Positions 43,537 through 52,891 are shown, numbered from the stretch's first letter. The stretch is DNA of 64,000 nt from Haladaptatus sp. QDMS2 (GCF_029338295.1 NZ_CP119791.1:1860001-1924000), one strand, 5' to 3'. The notes: a model not told the origin generated them from the letters alone. Numbers and translations are program-made.

Positions 43537-45969
43537 ATGGAGTTCCACGACGCCGCGAACTTTCTTTTCGACCTGCGGCGGTTCACCCCACGGGCCGGGA
43601 CCGAGGCGACCCGCGACCTGCTCGACCACCTCGGCAGTCCCGACGAGGACGTCGCCTTCGTGCAAGTCGCGGGGTCGAACGGCAAGGGAAGCACCGTCCG
43701 GATGGTCGAATCCACGCTCAGAGAGGCCGGACTGAACGTCGGCCTCTACACCTCGCCACACTTAGAAGACGTTCGCGAACGAATCCGCGTCAATGGCCGG
43801 ATGATTTCGAAGCGGGGCCTCGTCCGATTCGTCGAGGAGGCAAAGTCGTATCTCACCGAGGCGGCGGCGCGCGGCGAGTCACCCACCTTCTTCGAGACGC
43901 TCACCGCACTCGCCATCTGGGAGTTTGCCCGACAGGACGTGGACGTGGCCGTCCTCGAAGTTGGCATCGGCGGGAAGTACGACGCGACGAGCGCCGTCGA
44001 CCCAATCGCCAGCGCGGTTACGAACGTCTCGCTCGAACACACCCAGTACCTCGGTGACACCGTCGAAGAAATCGCCACGGACAAGGCCCACGTCGCGAGC
44101 GGCGTGAACCCCCTCGTCACCGCCGCGACGGGGTCGGCTCTCGACGCGGTCCGCGCACAGGCCGGCGACGTGGTGACCGTGGGAACCGACGGCGCGGACG
44201 TGACGGTCACCTACGAGGGACGCGACGGCCTCGAAGGCCGCATCTCCCTCGCCGGCCCCGACTGGAACGTCGATGCGCGACTACCCATGGTCGGCGCACA
44301 CCAGGCGACCAACGCGGGCGTGGCCGCCGTGCTCGCTCGACAGGTCGCAGACGTAGAAGGGAGGACGCTCGCCCGCGGGCTGCGCAAGGCGTTCTGGCCG
44401 GGCCGATTCGAAATCATGAGCCAGGAACCGCTCACCGTCCTCGACGGGGCGCACAACCCCGGTGCATGCGAAGTCGTCGCCGACGTGCTCGCGGAGTTCG
44501 AGTACGAGAACCTCCACCTCGTCTTCGGCGCGATGAGCGACAAGGACCACCAGGGCATGGTCGATGCGCTGCCGACGCCCGATTCCGTGGTCACCTGCCA
44601 GCCCGACATGGACCGCGCCGAGGACAGAGCCGTGCTCGCGAGCATCTTCGAGGAGCGCGGCGTCTCGGACGTCGAACGACGAAGCGCGGTCGAGAGCGCC
44701 GTGGAACTCGCGCTCTCGAAAGCTGGCCCCGAAGACTGCGTCCTGATGACCGGGTCGCTGTTCGTCGTTGCTGAGGCGCGCCGGCGCTGGACGCGGGTCG
44801 AGATTCCAAAGCGAATCGTTGACTTAGACGCCGCCCGCGACACGCTCGCCGGCGCACACGTCACCGCCCCCGGCGTCTGGCGGATGCGCGAGAAGGGCGT
44901 CCACCGCGTGCTCAAGACTCGCGTCCAGAAGCGCCAGGCGCAGTACCTGAAAGAGGAGCTGCTCTCACTCGGCGGCGAGTGTGCCCTCTCGGGGCTGAAC
45001 GACCAGGACGAGGAGACGTTCGACGTGGTGTTGATGGGGACGCTCGCCCAGTTCAAGCGCCTCGCCGACAAACTGGACGGCCAGCCCTACGGGCTCTCGC
45101 ACTTCGCAGACGACATCCGCGAGGCGCTCTCGATTCAGACCCAGCCCGAATCACTCGGCTACCCGTGGGAGGACCACCCTGTCGTCATGGGGATTCTGAA
45201 CGTCACCCCCGACAGCTTCCACGACGGCGGCCGCTACGAGGCCGTCGACGACGCCCTCTCGCGGGCGAAGGAGATGCTCGCGGACGGCGCAGAAATCATC
45301 GACGTCGGCGGCGAGAGCACGCGCCCCGGCGCGGAGGAAGTGAGCATCGAAGACGAGATTGCACGGGTCGTTCCCGTCATCGAACAACTTGCCGACCTCG
45401 ATTGCCTCATCTCCATCGACACGCGCAAAGCCGCCGTGGCGCGGGCAGCACTGGATGCGGGTGCCCATATTATTAACGACGTGACTGGCCTCGGCGACCC
45501 GGAGATGCGCTTCGTCGCCGCCGAGTACGACGCGCCCGTGGTCGTCATGCACAGCTTAGATGCGCCCGTCGTCCCAGAACACACCGTCGAGTACGACGAC
45601 GTGGTCGAGGACGTCATCGAGGAACTCAAAGAGCGCGTCCTGCTCGCGGAGAAGGCGGGTTTGGACCGCCGGAAGATAATCGTCGACCCCGGCCTCGGAT
45701 TCGGCAAATCGCCCGCCGAAAACTTCGAGATTCTCGGCCGGGCCGGCGAGTTCCACGCCCTCGGCTGTCCCGTCCTCATCGGTCACTCACACAAGTCGAT
45801 GTTCGGCCTCATCGGCCAAGAAAAGGGCGACCGACTGGCCGCAACCGTCGCGGGGACGACGCTCGCCGTCGAACGCGGTGCCGACATCGTTCGCGTCCAC
45901 GACGTAAAAGAGAACGTGGCGGCAGTCCGCGCCGCGTTGGCCGCACGCGACCCGGCACGATTCGACTGA
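43537..45969 (+). CDS. folCP: FolC-FolP fusion: dihydrofolate synthase + dihydropteroate synthase
   Basis: An 810-residue bifunctional folate enzyme as known in haloarchaea. FolC (~1-420) has the P-loop VAGSNGKGST (~45-54), TSPHLEDVRERIRVNG, LEVGIGGKYDAT and LDGAHNPGA. A linker domain (~435-535) contains KTRVQKRQAQYLKEELLSLG and GLSHFADDIREAL. FolP (~545-810) has MGILNVTPDSFHDGG, VGGESTRPGAE, VDPGLGFGKSPAENF and the motif IGHSHKSMFG, where bacterial FolP has SRK instead of SHK. It is flanked by two HTH_10 regulators. Confidence 0.95.
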   Translation: MEFHDAANFLFDLRRFTPRAGTEATRDLLDHLGSPDEDVAFVQVAGSNGKGSTVRMVESTLREAGLNVGLYTSPHLEDVRERIRVNGRMISKRGLVRFVEEAKSYLTEAAARGESPTFFETLTALAIWEFARQDVDVAVLEVGIGGKYDATSAVDPIASAVTNVSLEHTQYLGDTVEEIATDKAHVASGVNPLVTAATGSALDAVRAQAGDVVTVGTDGADVTVTYEGRDGLEGRISLAGPDWNVDARLPMVGAHQATNAGVAAVLARQVADVEGRTLARGLRKAFWPGRFEIMSQEPLTVLDGAHNPGACEVVADVLAEFEYENLHLVFGAMSDKDHQGMVDALPTPDSVVTCQPDMDRAEDRAVLASIFEERGVSDVERRSAVESAVELALSKAGPEDCVLMTGSLFVVAEARRRWTRVEIPKRIVDLDAARDTLAGAHVTAPGVWRMREKGVHRVLKTRVQKRQAQYLKEELLSLGGECALSGLNDQDEETFDVVLMGTLAQFKRLADKLDGQPYGLSHFADDIREALSIQTQPESLGYPWEDHPVVMGILNVTPDSFHDGGRYEAVDDALSRAKEMLADGAEIIDVGGESTRPGAEEVSIEDEIARVVPVIEQLADLDCLISIDTRKAAVARAALDAGAHIINDVTGLGDPEMRFVAAEYDAPVVVMHSLDAPVVPEHTVEYDDVVEDVIEELKERVLLAEKAGLDRRKIIVDPGLGFGKSPAENFEILGRAGEFHALGCPVLIGHSHKSMFGLIGQEKGDRLAATVAGTTLAVERGADIVRVHDVKENVAAVRAALAARDPARFD

Positions 45970-45987
45970 CGCCTCCAGAACTTCGGA

Positions 45988-45993
45988 TTTTTT
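45988..45993 (+). terminator. T6 tract after folCP
   Basis: A run of six thymines begins 19 nt past the folCP stop without a strong hairpin, a plausible archaeal terminator. It also sits in the promoter region of the next gene. Confidence 0.4.
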
Positions 45994-46046
45994 ATCACAA
46001 TTATTCGGGCAAAACTTTTCTCCATCTGGAACCCGCCTCAAACGGT

Positions 46047-46721
46047 ATGAGCATCATCGTCGAGTTTCGCGTTCCATCAACCGCGTTTTCGCTCGGGAAC
46101 GCGTTCGCCGGGCATCCGGAGACGCATGTCGAACTGGAACGAATCGTTCCCCTCGGGGAGACGCCAGTTCCGTACGTCTGGGTTTCAGGGGTGGAACCAG
46201 ACGCGTTCGAGGATGCGGTCAAAGGGGCGTCAGCGGTCGACGCGCCGATTTTGCTCGACCACATCGGCGATAAACGCCTCTATCGCATCTCGTGGGAGGT
46301 CCCGCCCGACGACTTGCTGGAGGGGTTGGTTCGAGCGAGTGGCACGCTCCTCGAAGCGAGCGGCGGCGAAGAGTGGTTCTTCAGGGTTCGGTTCCCCGAA
46401 CACAACACCGCCACCACGTTTCACTCGTTCTGTGAGGCCCACGAGATTCCGGTCGAGATTGTCCGCGTCGTCTCTCCCACGGCCGGAGACGCGAAGGAGG
46501 GTCGATACGACCTCACGAACGAGCAGTGGGAGGCCCTCGTGCTTGCGGTCGAAGAAGGCTATTTCGAGAGTCCGCGCGCGGCGTCGCTCGACGCGCTCAG
46601 TGCCGAACTCGGCATCTCCTCGCAGGCGGTCTCAAAGCGCCTGCGACCGGCGGTCCGGAAAGTCGTCCAAGCGGCGGTTGGGTCCTTCGACGACGACGGT
46701 GGGGAAGCGGACGCTTCATAA
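46047..46721 (+). CDS. HTH_10 (bacterio-opsin activator-like) transcriptional regulator 2
   Basis: A 224-residue regulator. The N-terminal sensing domain has VEFRVPSTAFSLGNAFAGHP. The C-terminal HTH_10 is LTNEQWEALVLAVEEGYFES (~155-174), then AASLDALSAELGISSQAVSK and RLRPAVRKVV. It ends in a short acidic tail DDDGGEADAS. The targets are unknown. It is related in architecture to regulator 1 but distinct in sequence. Confidence 0.9.
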   Translation: MSIIVEFRVPSTAFSLGNAFAGHPETHVELERIVPLGETPVPYVWVSGVEPDAFEDAVKGASAVDAPILLDHIGDKRLYRISWEVPPDDLLEGLVRASGTLLEASGGEEWFFRVRFPEHNTATTFHSFCEAHEIPVEIVRVVSPTAGDAKEGRYDLTNEQWEALVLAVEEGYFESPRAASLDALSAELGISSQAVSKRLRPAVRKVVQAAVGSFDDDGGEADAS

Positions 46722-46780
46722 ATACGTTTCCCGAGCAACCGAATGAAATAACTCCGCGAGTATGAAAAGTGACGGTACCT

Positions 46781-46810
46781 GCGTGCACACACGTTGGGGG
46801 GTGTACGCGC
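46781..46810 (+). repeat. 10-bp imperfect hairpin after the HTH_10 gene
   Basis: GCGTGCACAC and GTGTACGCGC pair across a 10-nt loop with one G-U pair and one mismatch, in the 188-bp gap between the convergent HTH_10 and glycosyltransferase genes. The gap has no gene. It may be a 3'-end structure of either transcript. Confidence 0.4.
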
Positions 46811-46909
46811 GTAGGTCGCGCCGAGGGGCGATAGAAACGGGGGCGGGTAAAAATGGAACTTGCATTCCGGGGAACGCACCACCGCCGCCCCTCGCGTGCC
46901 ATACGCTTT

Positions 46910-47971
46910 TCAGAACAGTCCGTACGTCCCGCGGACGTCGCGGTAGCAATCGAGATACCGCTCTAGCATCGTCTCCTGACTGTATGTGAAAAATCGGTCG
47001 TCGGTCGTGCGGTGGTCCAGTCGGCCGGCTTTCTCGATGGCGCTCGCGATTTCGGGCGGCGAGGTCGCCCGAAAGCCGCGTTCGAGTCCCTCGACGAGTT
47101 CGTGGGCCGCCGAGTTCGCGTGGTACTCGACGACGCCGACGCAGCCGCAGGCGAGCCCCCAGAGCAATTCCGTGGCGAAGGGCGTTCGCTTCGCGGTGTG
47201 GGCGAACACGTGGGCTCCCTTGTAGTAGGCGACGCGTTCTGCGGGCGGGAGTTCGCCCGTGAACGTCACGCGGTCTGCGATTCGTAAGTCCGCGGCCTGT
47301 TCCTTCGCGCTCGCACGCGCCGGACCGTCGCCGATGACGACGGCGTGCCAGTCACGGTCGCGCAGTTCCGCGAGCGCGAGTAGCAGACTCTCGACGTTCG
47401 CGTTCCCGTCCATCTGCCGGCAGGTGACGATGTCCACGTCCGAGTGTGGCTCGGTCTCAGCCGTGAGTTCCACGTCGATTCCCTCCGGAATGATTTCGAC
47501 GGCCTCCTCTGCCGCGCCGGCTTCGCGAACCCAGGTGCTCACCATCCGCGAGGGCGTGACCACGGTGGTGGGTGCACGGGTCGTGTATCGTTCGCCCCAC
47601 GACGTGGGCGGGTCCTCGTCGCCGTACCACTCGACGACGAGCGGCCGGCGGCCGAAGAGAGAGAAGAACCGGGCGGCAGCGACCTGCGACGGCGGGTCGG
47701 GGGTGGCGTGGACGACGTCCGGCGAGAACGAACGCAAGGCGAAGGGAAGGCGACTCGCAAACGAAAGCGGGCCAGGAGTGTCAGTGAGGGCGTGGTAGGT
47801 GACGTCCGCGCGGTCGAAGACGGAGACGGTCTCTCCCTCCCACCACTGGGCACAAAAGACGGCAACCTCGTGGTCGGCCGCGGCGAGTCCCTCTGCGACT
47901 CGGCGAACTCGCCAATTCCCCGGAGTGTCTCGCCTGTCTGCCCCAGAAAGCGAGACGAACGCGACGCGCAT
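46910..47971 (-). CDS. Family 4 glycosyltransferase
   Basis: A 353-residue GT-B fold enzyme that transfers a sugar from a nucleotide donor. The N-terminal domain has FVSLSGADRRDTPGNWRV and VEWYGDEDPP. The C-terminal nucleotide-binding domain starts near PEGIDVELTAE and has VIGDGPARASAKEQA (~238) and FTGELPP. The E-x7-E motif region lies in TPFATELLWGLACGCVGVVE (~285-304). ATG 47971 is used; the frame continues upstream. It is not in a visible glycan cluster. Confidence 0.88.
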   Translation of the reverse strand: MRVAFVSLSGADRRDTPGNWRVRRVAEGLAAADHEVAVFCAQWWEGETVSVFDRADVTYHALTDTPGPLSFASRLPFALRSFSPDVVHATPDPPSQVAAARFFSLFGRRPLVVEWYGDEDPPTSWGERYTTRAPTTVVTPSRMVSTWVREAGAAEEAVEIIPEGIDVELTAETEPHSDVDIVTCRQMDGNANVESLLLALAELRDRDWHAVVIGDGPARASAKEQAADLRIADRVTFTGELPPAERVAYYKGAHVFAHTAKRTPFATELLWGLACGCVGVVEYHANSAAHELVEGLERGFRATSPPEIASAIEKAGRLDHRTTDDRFFTYSQETMLERYLDCYRDVRGTYGLF

Positions 47972-48080
47972 ACACCTCGGGACGAAATCAATTGATAAAA
48001 AACCACCCGGAAGGACCCCGACGTCCTCGTGACAGTCACGCGACCCGAACGGCTTTCTCCCAGCCGTCGTATGTTGACCT

Positions 48081-49874
48081 ATGACGTACGAAGTCGAGCG
48101 GTATCTCAATATTCGCAGTGCCGGGTCGGCCTCCTTTGGCCCCCACGGCGAACTCGCCTTCCTGATGGACACGACCGGCGTTTCGCAGGTCTGGTCGCTC
48201 CACGAACCCGGCCACTGGCCCGAACAGCGCACGTTCTACGACGAGCGAATCACCTTCGCCTCGTGGTCACCCGAGAATCCCGAACTCGTCTTCGGGATGG
48301 ACGAGGGCGGCAACGAGCGCGAGCAACTGTTTCGCCTCGACAGCGACGGGACGATTACCAACCTCACCGCGACCCCGGACGCGAAACACTGGTGGGGCGG
48401 CTGGAGCCACGACGGCGAGCGATTCGCCTTCTCGTCGAATCGCCGCGAAGGGAGCGTCTTCGACATCTACGTACAGGACAGAGACGACATGGGCGACGAG
48501 GCACGACTCGTCTACGAGGGCGACGGCTGGCTCACGGTCGGCGGCTGGAGCCCCGACGACTCACGACTCCTCGTGTCGAAAGCCCACTCCAGTTTCGACC
48601 AGGACGTGTACGTCCTCGACATCGAATCGGGCGACTTAGAACACGTCACGCCCCACGAGGGGGACATCCGCTATGGGAGCATCCAGTGGGGTCCGGACGG
48701 CGAGAGTCTCTATCTCGTGACTGACGAGGACGCGGATCTGCTCTGGCTTGGCCGCCTCGACCTCGCGACCCACGACATCGAACCGGTGGTCGTCGACGAC
48801 GAGTGGAACGTCTCGGGAGCCGCCATCGACGAGGAGACGGGCCGCATCGTCTACGCCCGGAACGTCGAGGGCTACACCGACCTCACCGTCGGCGACCTTG
48901 TCGCCGCGACGGAAATCGAATCGTACCCGGACCCCGACCTCCCGCGCGGCGTCCAGGGCGGCATCAGCTACAACGACGACGCGACCCAGTTCGCGATTAC
49001 CGTCACCGGGAGCGCAGAGAACGCGAACGTCTACGTCGTGGACGTAGAGACCGGGGAGTCGACGCGGTGGACGAACGCCGCCACCGCCGGGATTCCGAAG
49101 GACACCTTCCGCGAACCGGAAGTGGTCCGCTACGAATCGTTCGATGGTCTCGACATTCCCGCCTTTTTCACCCTCCCAGCTGACGCCCGCGACGGGGAGA
49201 CGCCGGTTCTCGTGGACATCCACGGCGGGCCGGAGAGCCAGCGACGGCCCTCCTTCAGCCCCGTCAAGCAGTACTTCCTGAATCGCGGCTACGCGATGTT
49301 CGAACCGAACGTCCGCGGGTCGACCGGCTACGGGAAGTCCTACACCCGCCTCGACGACGTCGAAAAGCGCATGGACTCGGTGGCAGACATCAAAGCCGCA
49401 GTCGAGTGGCTCCACGACCATCCGAAAGTAGACCCCTCGCGCATCGCGGTGATGGGCGGGTCATACGGCGGGTTCATGACGCTCGCCGCGCTCACCGAGT
49501 ACCCGGACCTCTGGGCGGCCGGCATCGACATCGTCGGCATCGCGAACTTCGTCACGTTCCTCAAGAACACGGGCGACTGGCGACGCGCCCTCCGCGAAGC
49601 CGAGTACGGGTCACTCGAAACAGACCGCGAGTTCCTAGAGCGCATCAGCCCCATCAACAACATCGACGCCATCGAAGCGCCGCTGCTCGTCCTCCACGGG
49701 AAAAACGACCCGCGCGTCCCCGTCGGCGAGGCAGAGCAAATCGCCGCGGAAGCGGAAACCCACGTCCCGGTGGAGAAACTCATCTTCGACGACGAGGGCC
49801 ACGGCTTCTCGAAGCTCGAAAACCGCGTCACCGCCTACACCACGGTGGTATCATTCCTCGAAAAGTACGTCTGA
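48081..49874 (+). CDS. S9-family serine peptidase (acylaminoacyl-peptidase-like)
   Basis: A 597-residue oligopeptidase. A beta-propeller (~1-330, with repeats such as FASWSPENPELVFG and WSHDGERFAFSS) covers an alpha/beta-hydrolase domain. The catalytic Ser is in GGSYGGFMTL (~455-464), Asp in LHGKNDPRVPVG (~541-552) and His in DEGHGFSKLE (~574-583). IHGGPESQRRP precedes the oxyanion hole. It is likely cytoplasmic and cleaves short or N-acylated peptides. Confidence 0.94.
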   Translation: MTYEVERYLNIRSAGSASFGPHGELAFLMDTTGVSQVWSLHEPGHWPEQRTFYDERITFASWSPENPELVFGMDEGGNEREQLFRLDSDGTITNLTATPDAKHWWGGWSHDGERFAFSSNRREGSVFDIYVQDRDDMGDEARLVYEGDGWLTVGGWSPDDSRLLVSKAHSSFDQDVYVLDIESGDLEHVTPHEGDIRYGSIQWGPDGESLYLVTDEDADLLWLGRLDLATHDIEPVVVDDEWNVSGAAIDEETGRIVYARNVEGYTDLTVGDLVAATEIESYPDPDLPRGVQGGISYNDDATQFAITVTGSAENANVYVVDVETGESTRWTNAATAGIPKDTFREPEVVRYESFDGLDIPAFFTLPADARDGETPVLVDIHGGPESQRRPSFSPVKQYFLNRGYAMFEPNVRGSTGYGKSYTRLDDVEKRMDSVADIKAAVEWLHDHPKVDPSRIAVMGGSYGGFMTLAALTEYPDLWAAGIDIVGIANFVTFLKNTGDWRRALREAEYGSLETDREFLERISPINNIDAIEAPLLVLHGKNDPRVPVGEAEQIAAEAETHVPVEKLIFDDEGHGFSKLENRVTAYTTVVSFLEKYV

Positions 49875-49939
49875 CTGGTCACCACCCCTGTAAAACGGAC
49901 GAGGACAGTCATCACCCCACATAAGTCCCGTTTCAGAGA

Positions 49940-49989
49940 GATTCGAACGACGAGGGGAGGAAAGTACCAGACTCGGACACGTTCGAATC
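49940..49989. repeat. 10-bp inverted repeat downstream of the S9 peptidase
   Basis: GATTCGAACG (49940-49949) and CGTTCGAATC (49980-49989) are exact inverted copies with a 30-nt spacer. The 205-bp gap (49875-50079) contains no gene. The right arm resembles a tRNA T-loop but lacks the flanking stem. Confidence 0.35.
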
Positions 49990-50079
49990 CGTACCCGCAT
50001 TATTGTTGCCGTACAGGTCAGCTTCGAGTACATTTGGGATTGTAGAAGACTTATTACGTCTGGTTGTTTTGAACCGGCT

Positions 50080-50595
50080 ATGGCTGTCTCAGATCGCTCC
50101 CGCGAGGACGTCGCGGAGCTTCTTTCTGCACTCTCCGGCCGGTATGGGTCGGTCGCGGTAGATCAGACGACGACCGCCCTACCGCCTGCGGCCTACGAAG
50201 AGGCGCGAAAGCGGTTCGCAGACGGAAAAGTCGCCTGTGCAGGCGTCTGGATCGAAGACGACGAGGGCCGGGTGCTGCTCGTAAACGACGACGACCGAAC
50301 CAACCGCTGGGCGGAACCGGGTGGAGCCATCGAGGCCGACGAATCCCTCGAAGCGGGCGCGGCGCGGTGGGTCGAACAGACAACAGGCTATCGATGCCGC
50401 ATCGACGACGTCAAACGCGTCTCCATCGTCGGCATCGGTGACGAACGCAACGTCGACCGACCGCCCGTGTATCAACTTCAAGTCCTCTTTTCTGGTGCGC
50501 TCTCCGGTGACAAACTCGAACTCGGTGAGCGAGTCGCAGGAGTAGAATGGTGGCAGGACCCGCCTGCGACCATCGCCGACGCGCTTCCCGCTTAG
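50080..50595 (+). CDS. Nudix-fold protein with degenerate Nudix box
   Basis: A 171-residue protein. The N-terminal ~50 residues (DVAELLSALSGRYGSV and AYEEARKRFADG) form a helical cap. The Nudix fold has VWIEDDEGRVLLVNDDD and RWAEPGGAIEADESLEAGAA. The box, however, reads RWVEQTTGY where REUxEExGU is expected, so the catalytic glutamates are replaced. It is therefore probably not an ordinary pyrophosphohydrolase. A TATA-like CTTATTACG (50051-50059) precedes it. Its stop shares TTAG with the stop of the G1P dehydrogenase gene. Confidence 0.85.
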   Translation: MAVSDRSREDVAELLSALSGRYGSVAVDQTTTALPPAAYEEARKRFADGKVACAGVWIEDDEGRVLLVNDDDRTNRWAEPGGAIEADESLEAGAARWVEQTTGYRCRIDDVKRVSIVGIGDERNVDRPPVYQLQVLFSGALSGDKLELGERVAGVEWWQDPPATIADALPA

Positions 50596-51650
50596 ATGAC
50601 GCCTGTCACGGTCGCAACTTCTATCGCCGCGTCCTCACTGACGCCGTCACCGAGAATCGTATAGCGGTCGCGGATTTCGTGGGCCGTCGTCAACGCTTCG
50701 ATTACTGTTTCTGCGTCGATACCGAGTCCCTTCGCTGTCGTGGGCGCACCCAACTTGTCGAGGGCGTCGCGGATGTTCTGCCACTGACCCTGTTCACCCG
50801 AGTGGAGATACTCGATGAGAATCGACCCGACGCCCACCTGGTGGCCGTGGAGTGCCGCACCCGGCGCGAGGCGGTCTAGCTGGTGGGAAAAAAGGTGTTC
50901 CGCGCCGCTGGCCGGCCGAGAGGACCCGGCGATGGACATCGCCACGCCGGAGGAGACGAGCGCCTTCACCACCACCCACGAGGACTCCTCTAAGCCGGGT
51001 TTGATGGCGTCGATGCGCTCGACGAGCAATTCGGCGGTCATCTGGGAGAGCGCCCCCGCGTACTCTGAATATTCGACGTTCTTCAGCCGGTGGGCGAGTT
51101 GCCAGTCTTTGACCGCGGTGTAGTTACTGATGATGTCCGCACATCCGGCGGTGGTGAGTTCCCACGGCGCGTCGGCGAGCAGTTCCGTGTCAGCGACGAC
51201 GGCCAGCGGTGGGTCCGCGGCCACGCTGTGACGGGTGTCACCCTCGGGAACCGACCCGCGCCCGCTCACGATGCCGTCGTGGCTGGCGGCGGTCGGGACG
51301 GAGATGAATCCGCGGTCGATGCGGTCTGCGGCCATCTTCGCGATGTCGATGGCTTTGCCGCCGCCGACGCCGACGAGGAATCCGGCGTCCACCGCTTCGG
51401 CCTGGTCGATAACACGCTTGACCTCCGCGAAGGTCGCCTGCTCTACGACCACGACCTCCGGGGAAAAGCCTGCATCCTCGAACTGCTCGATGATTCGGTC
51501 GGCCGCAATCTTCCGCGGCGTCGGACTCGTCACGAGAACCGGCGTGCCGCGAAGATGGAGTTCGGAGACCGCCTCGACCGTCTGGTCGAGCACCCCGTGG
51601 CCCACCAGGACGTTTCGCGGCAGGCGAATCCACGACGACTTGGTAAACAT
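50592..51650 (-). CDS. egsA: NAD(P)-dependent glycerol-1-phosphate dehydrogenase
   Basis: A 352-residue archaeal enzyme making sn-glycerol-1-phosphate, the backbone of archaeal lipids. The nucleotide motif is LVGVGGGKAIDIAKM (~91-105). The zinc ligands are in SHDGIVSGRGS (~123-133) and SRPASGAEHLFSH and HGHQVGVGS (~262-272). The N terminus KSSWIRLPRNVLVG is typical. With two geranylgeranyl reductases in the window it supports archaeal lipid synthesis. ATG 51650 is clear. Confidence 0.95.
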   Translation of the reverse strand: MFTKSSWIRLPRNVLVGHGVLDQTVEAVSELHLRGTPVLVTSPTPRKIAADRIIEQFEDAGFSPEVVVVEQATFAEVKRVIDQAEAVDAGFLVGVGGGKAIDIAKMAADRIDRGFISVPTAASHDGIVSGRGSVPEGDTRHSVAADPPLAVVADTELLADAPWELTTAGCADIISNYTAVKDWQLAHRLKNVEYSEYAGALSQMTAELLVERIDAIKPGLEESSWVVVKALVSSGVAMSIAGSSRPASGAEHLFSHQLDRLAPGAALHGHQVGVGSILIEYLHSGEQGQWQNIRDALDKLGAPTTAKGLGIDAETVIEALTTAHEIRDRYTILGDGVSEDAAIEVATVTGVI

Positions 51651-51799
51651 ACCAACACATGAACCGCCCGCCGTGATACCGTTTACTCTCCGTGCACTGT
51701 CGTTTGGACGGATTTGTCAATACTGGTTTACCGCTCACTCGGCTTACTACGGACGCTGGCCGTGACCAGCGACGTTCCCCCACACCCTCAGTTTTCCAT

Positions 51800-52783
51800 T
51801 CAGATGGTGTCGAGTACCGAGAGCACCCGCTCTTCAGCGTCGCGGCCGGGGTCCCACTCGCTGCCGTTGCGGTCGCTGTCGCGGTGGTCGTCGACCGACC
51901 GCTGCATCGCCTCGCGAAGCGGCGTCGATTCCCAGCCAAGGCGAGCGAGTTTGTCCGTCGCGAGCACGTGCGGGTAGTCTCGCCAGAGCACGAAGTCCTC
52001 GGGAGCGAGGTCGGCGATAGACAGCTCGCGCTCGCCCGCGTGGACGACCTCTACGTCGGTATCGAGACAGTCGGCGATGCGGTGGACCATCTCCTCTAAG
52101 GTCACGAGGCGCTGGTCGCCGACGTTGTAGGCTTCACCGGGGTCGCCCTCCTCCGCGATGATGCGCATGGCGCTCGCCACGTCCTCGACGTAGGCACGAT
52201 GCCAGAGGTTCGTCCCGTCGCCGGGGACGACGACACGGTCGTAGTTGCGCACCCGGTCTATCCAGTAGTCGAGGCGCTCCGTGTAGTCGTCCGGGCCGTA
52301 GACGATGCACGGGCGGATGCTCATGGCGTTCACGCCGCGCTCTGCGGCCGCGAAGATGGCGCGGTCGCCTTCGGCTTTGCGCGGGCCGTAGGACTCGTCA
52401 GTGTCGGCTGTGGCCTGCTCGTTCGTACACTCACACAGCCGCGTGACGCCCTCGCGCTTTGGAATCTCCTCGTCGCCGTAGGCGCTGCCACTGGAGATGT
52501 AGACGTAGGCATCTACGTCCTCGAAGATGCGCGTCGCGGTGCGTACCTCGCGGGGTTTGTAGGCGACGCAGTCGAAGACGACGTCCGGGTCTGCCTCGCG
52601 GGCCGCAGCCACGAGTTCGGCGTCGTTCGTTCGGTCACCCTGGATGTGCGTGACCGCCTCACCGAAGGGATTCTCGTGGTTCCCCCGGTTGAAGATAGTC
52701 ACGTCGTAGTCGTTGTCGAGGAGGTCGCGTACTGCCCATTTGCCGATGAACCGGGTGCCGCCGATGACGAGCGCAGTGTCCAT
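51800..52783 (-). CDS. NAD-dependent epimerase/dehydratase (extended SDR)
   Basis: A 327-residue extended short-chain dehydrogenase. The nucleotide motif ALVIGGTRFIGKWAV (~4-18) is the atypical GGTRFIG form seen in haloarchaeal and RNA-binding-protein-like SDRs. The active site has ISSGSAYGD (~100) and the YxxxK motif in YGPRKAEGD (~136). The C-terminal half has RPCIVYGPDDYTERLDY. A TATA-like CTTTTTATCC (minus strand, about 52869-52878) suggests an ~60-nt leader. The substrate is unknown, likely a nucleotide sugar. Confidence 0.9.
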   Translation of the reverse strand: MDTALVIGGTRFIGKWAVRDLLDNDYDVTIFNRGNHENPFGEAVTHIQGDRTNDAELVAAAREADPDVVFDCVAYKPREVRTATRIFEDVDAYVYISSGSAYGDEEIPKREGVTRLCECTNEQATADTDESYGPRKAEGDRAIFAAAERGVNAMSIRPCIVYGPDDYTERLDYWIDRVRNYDRVVVPGDGTNLWHRAYVEDVASAMRIIAEEGDPGEAYNVGDQRLVTLEEMVHRIADCLDTDVEVVHAGERELSIADLAPEDFVLWRDYPHVLATDKLARLGWESTPLREAMQRSVDDHRDSDRNGSEWDPGRDAEERVLSVLDTI

Positions 52784-52891
52784 GGCAGGTGCTGGGTGGC
52801 GGGTGCGCAAAGTACTGGCGAAGGCGGTCGGTTTCGAGCGGTGCCACAGGGGCACTGGTCCCGCATTCGGATAAAAAGGTACGCCCTCTGT

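Noticed and set aside
49975-49995. tRNA T-arm-like sequence GTTCGAATCC
   Set aside because: The bases flanking the loop do not pair into a T stem, and no D or anticodon arm is found upstream.
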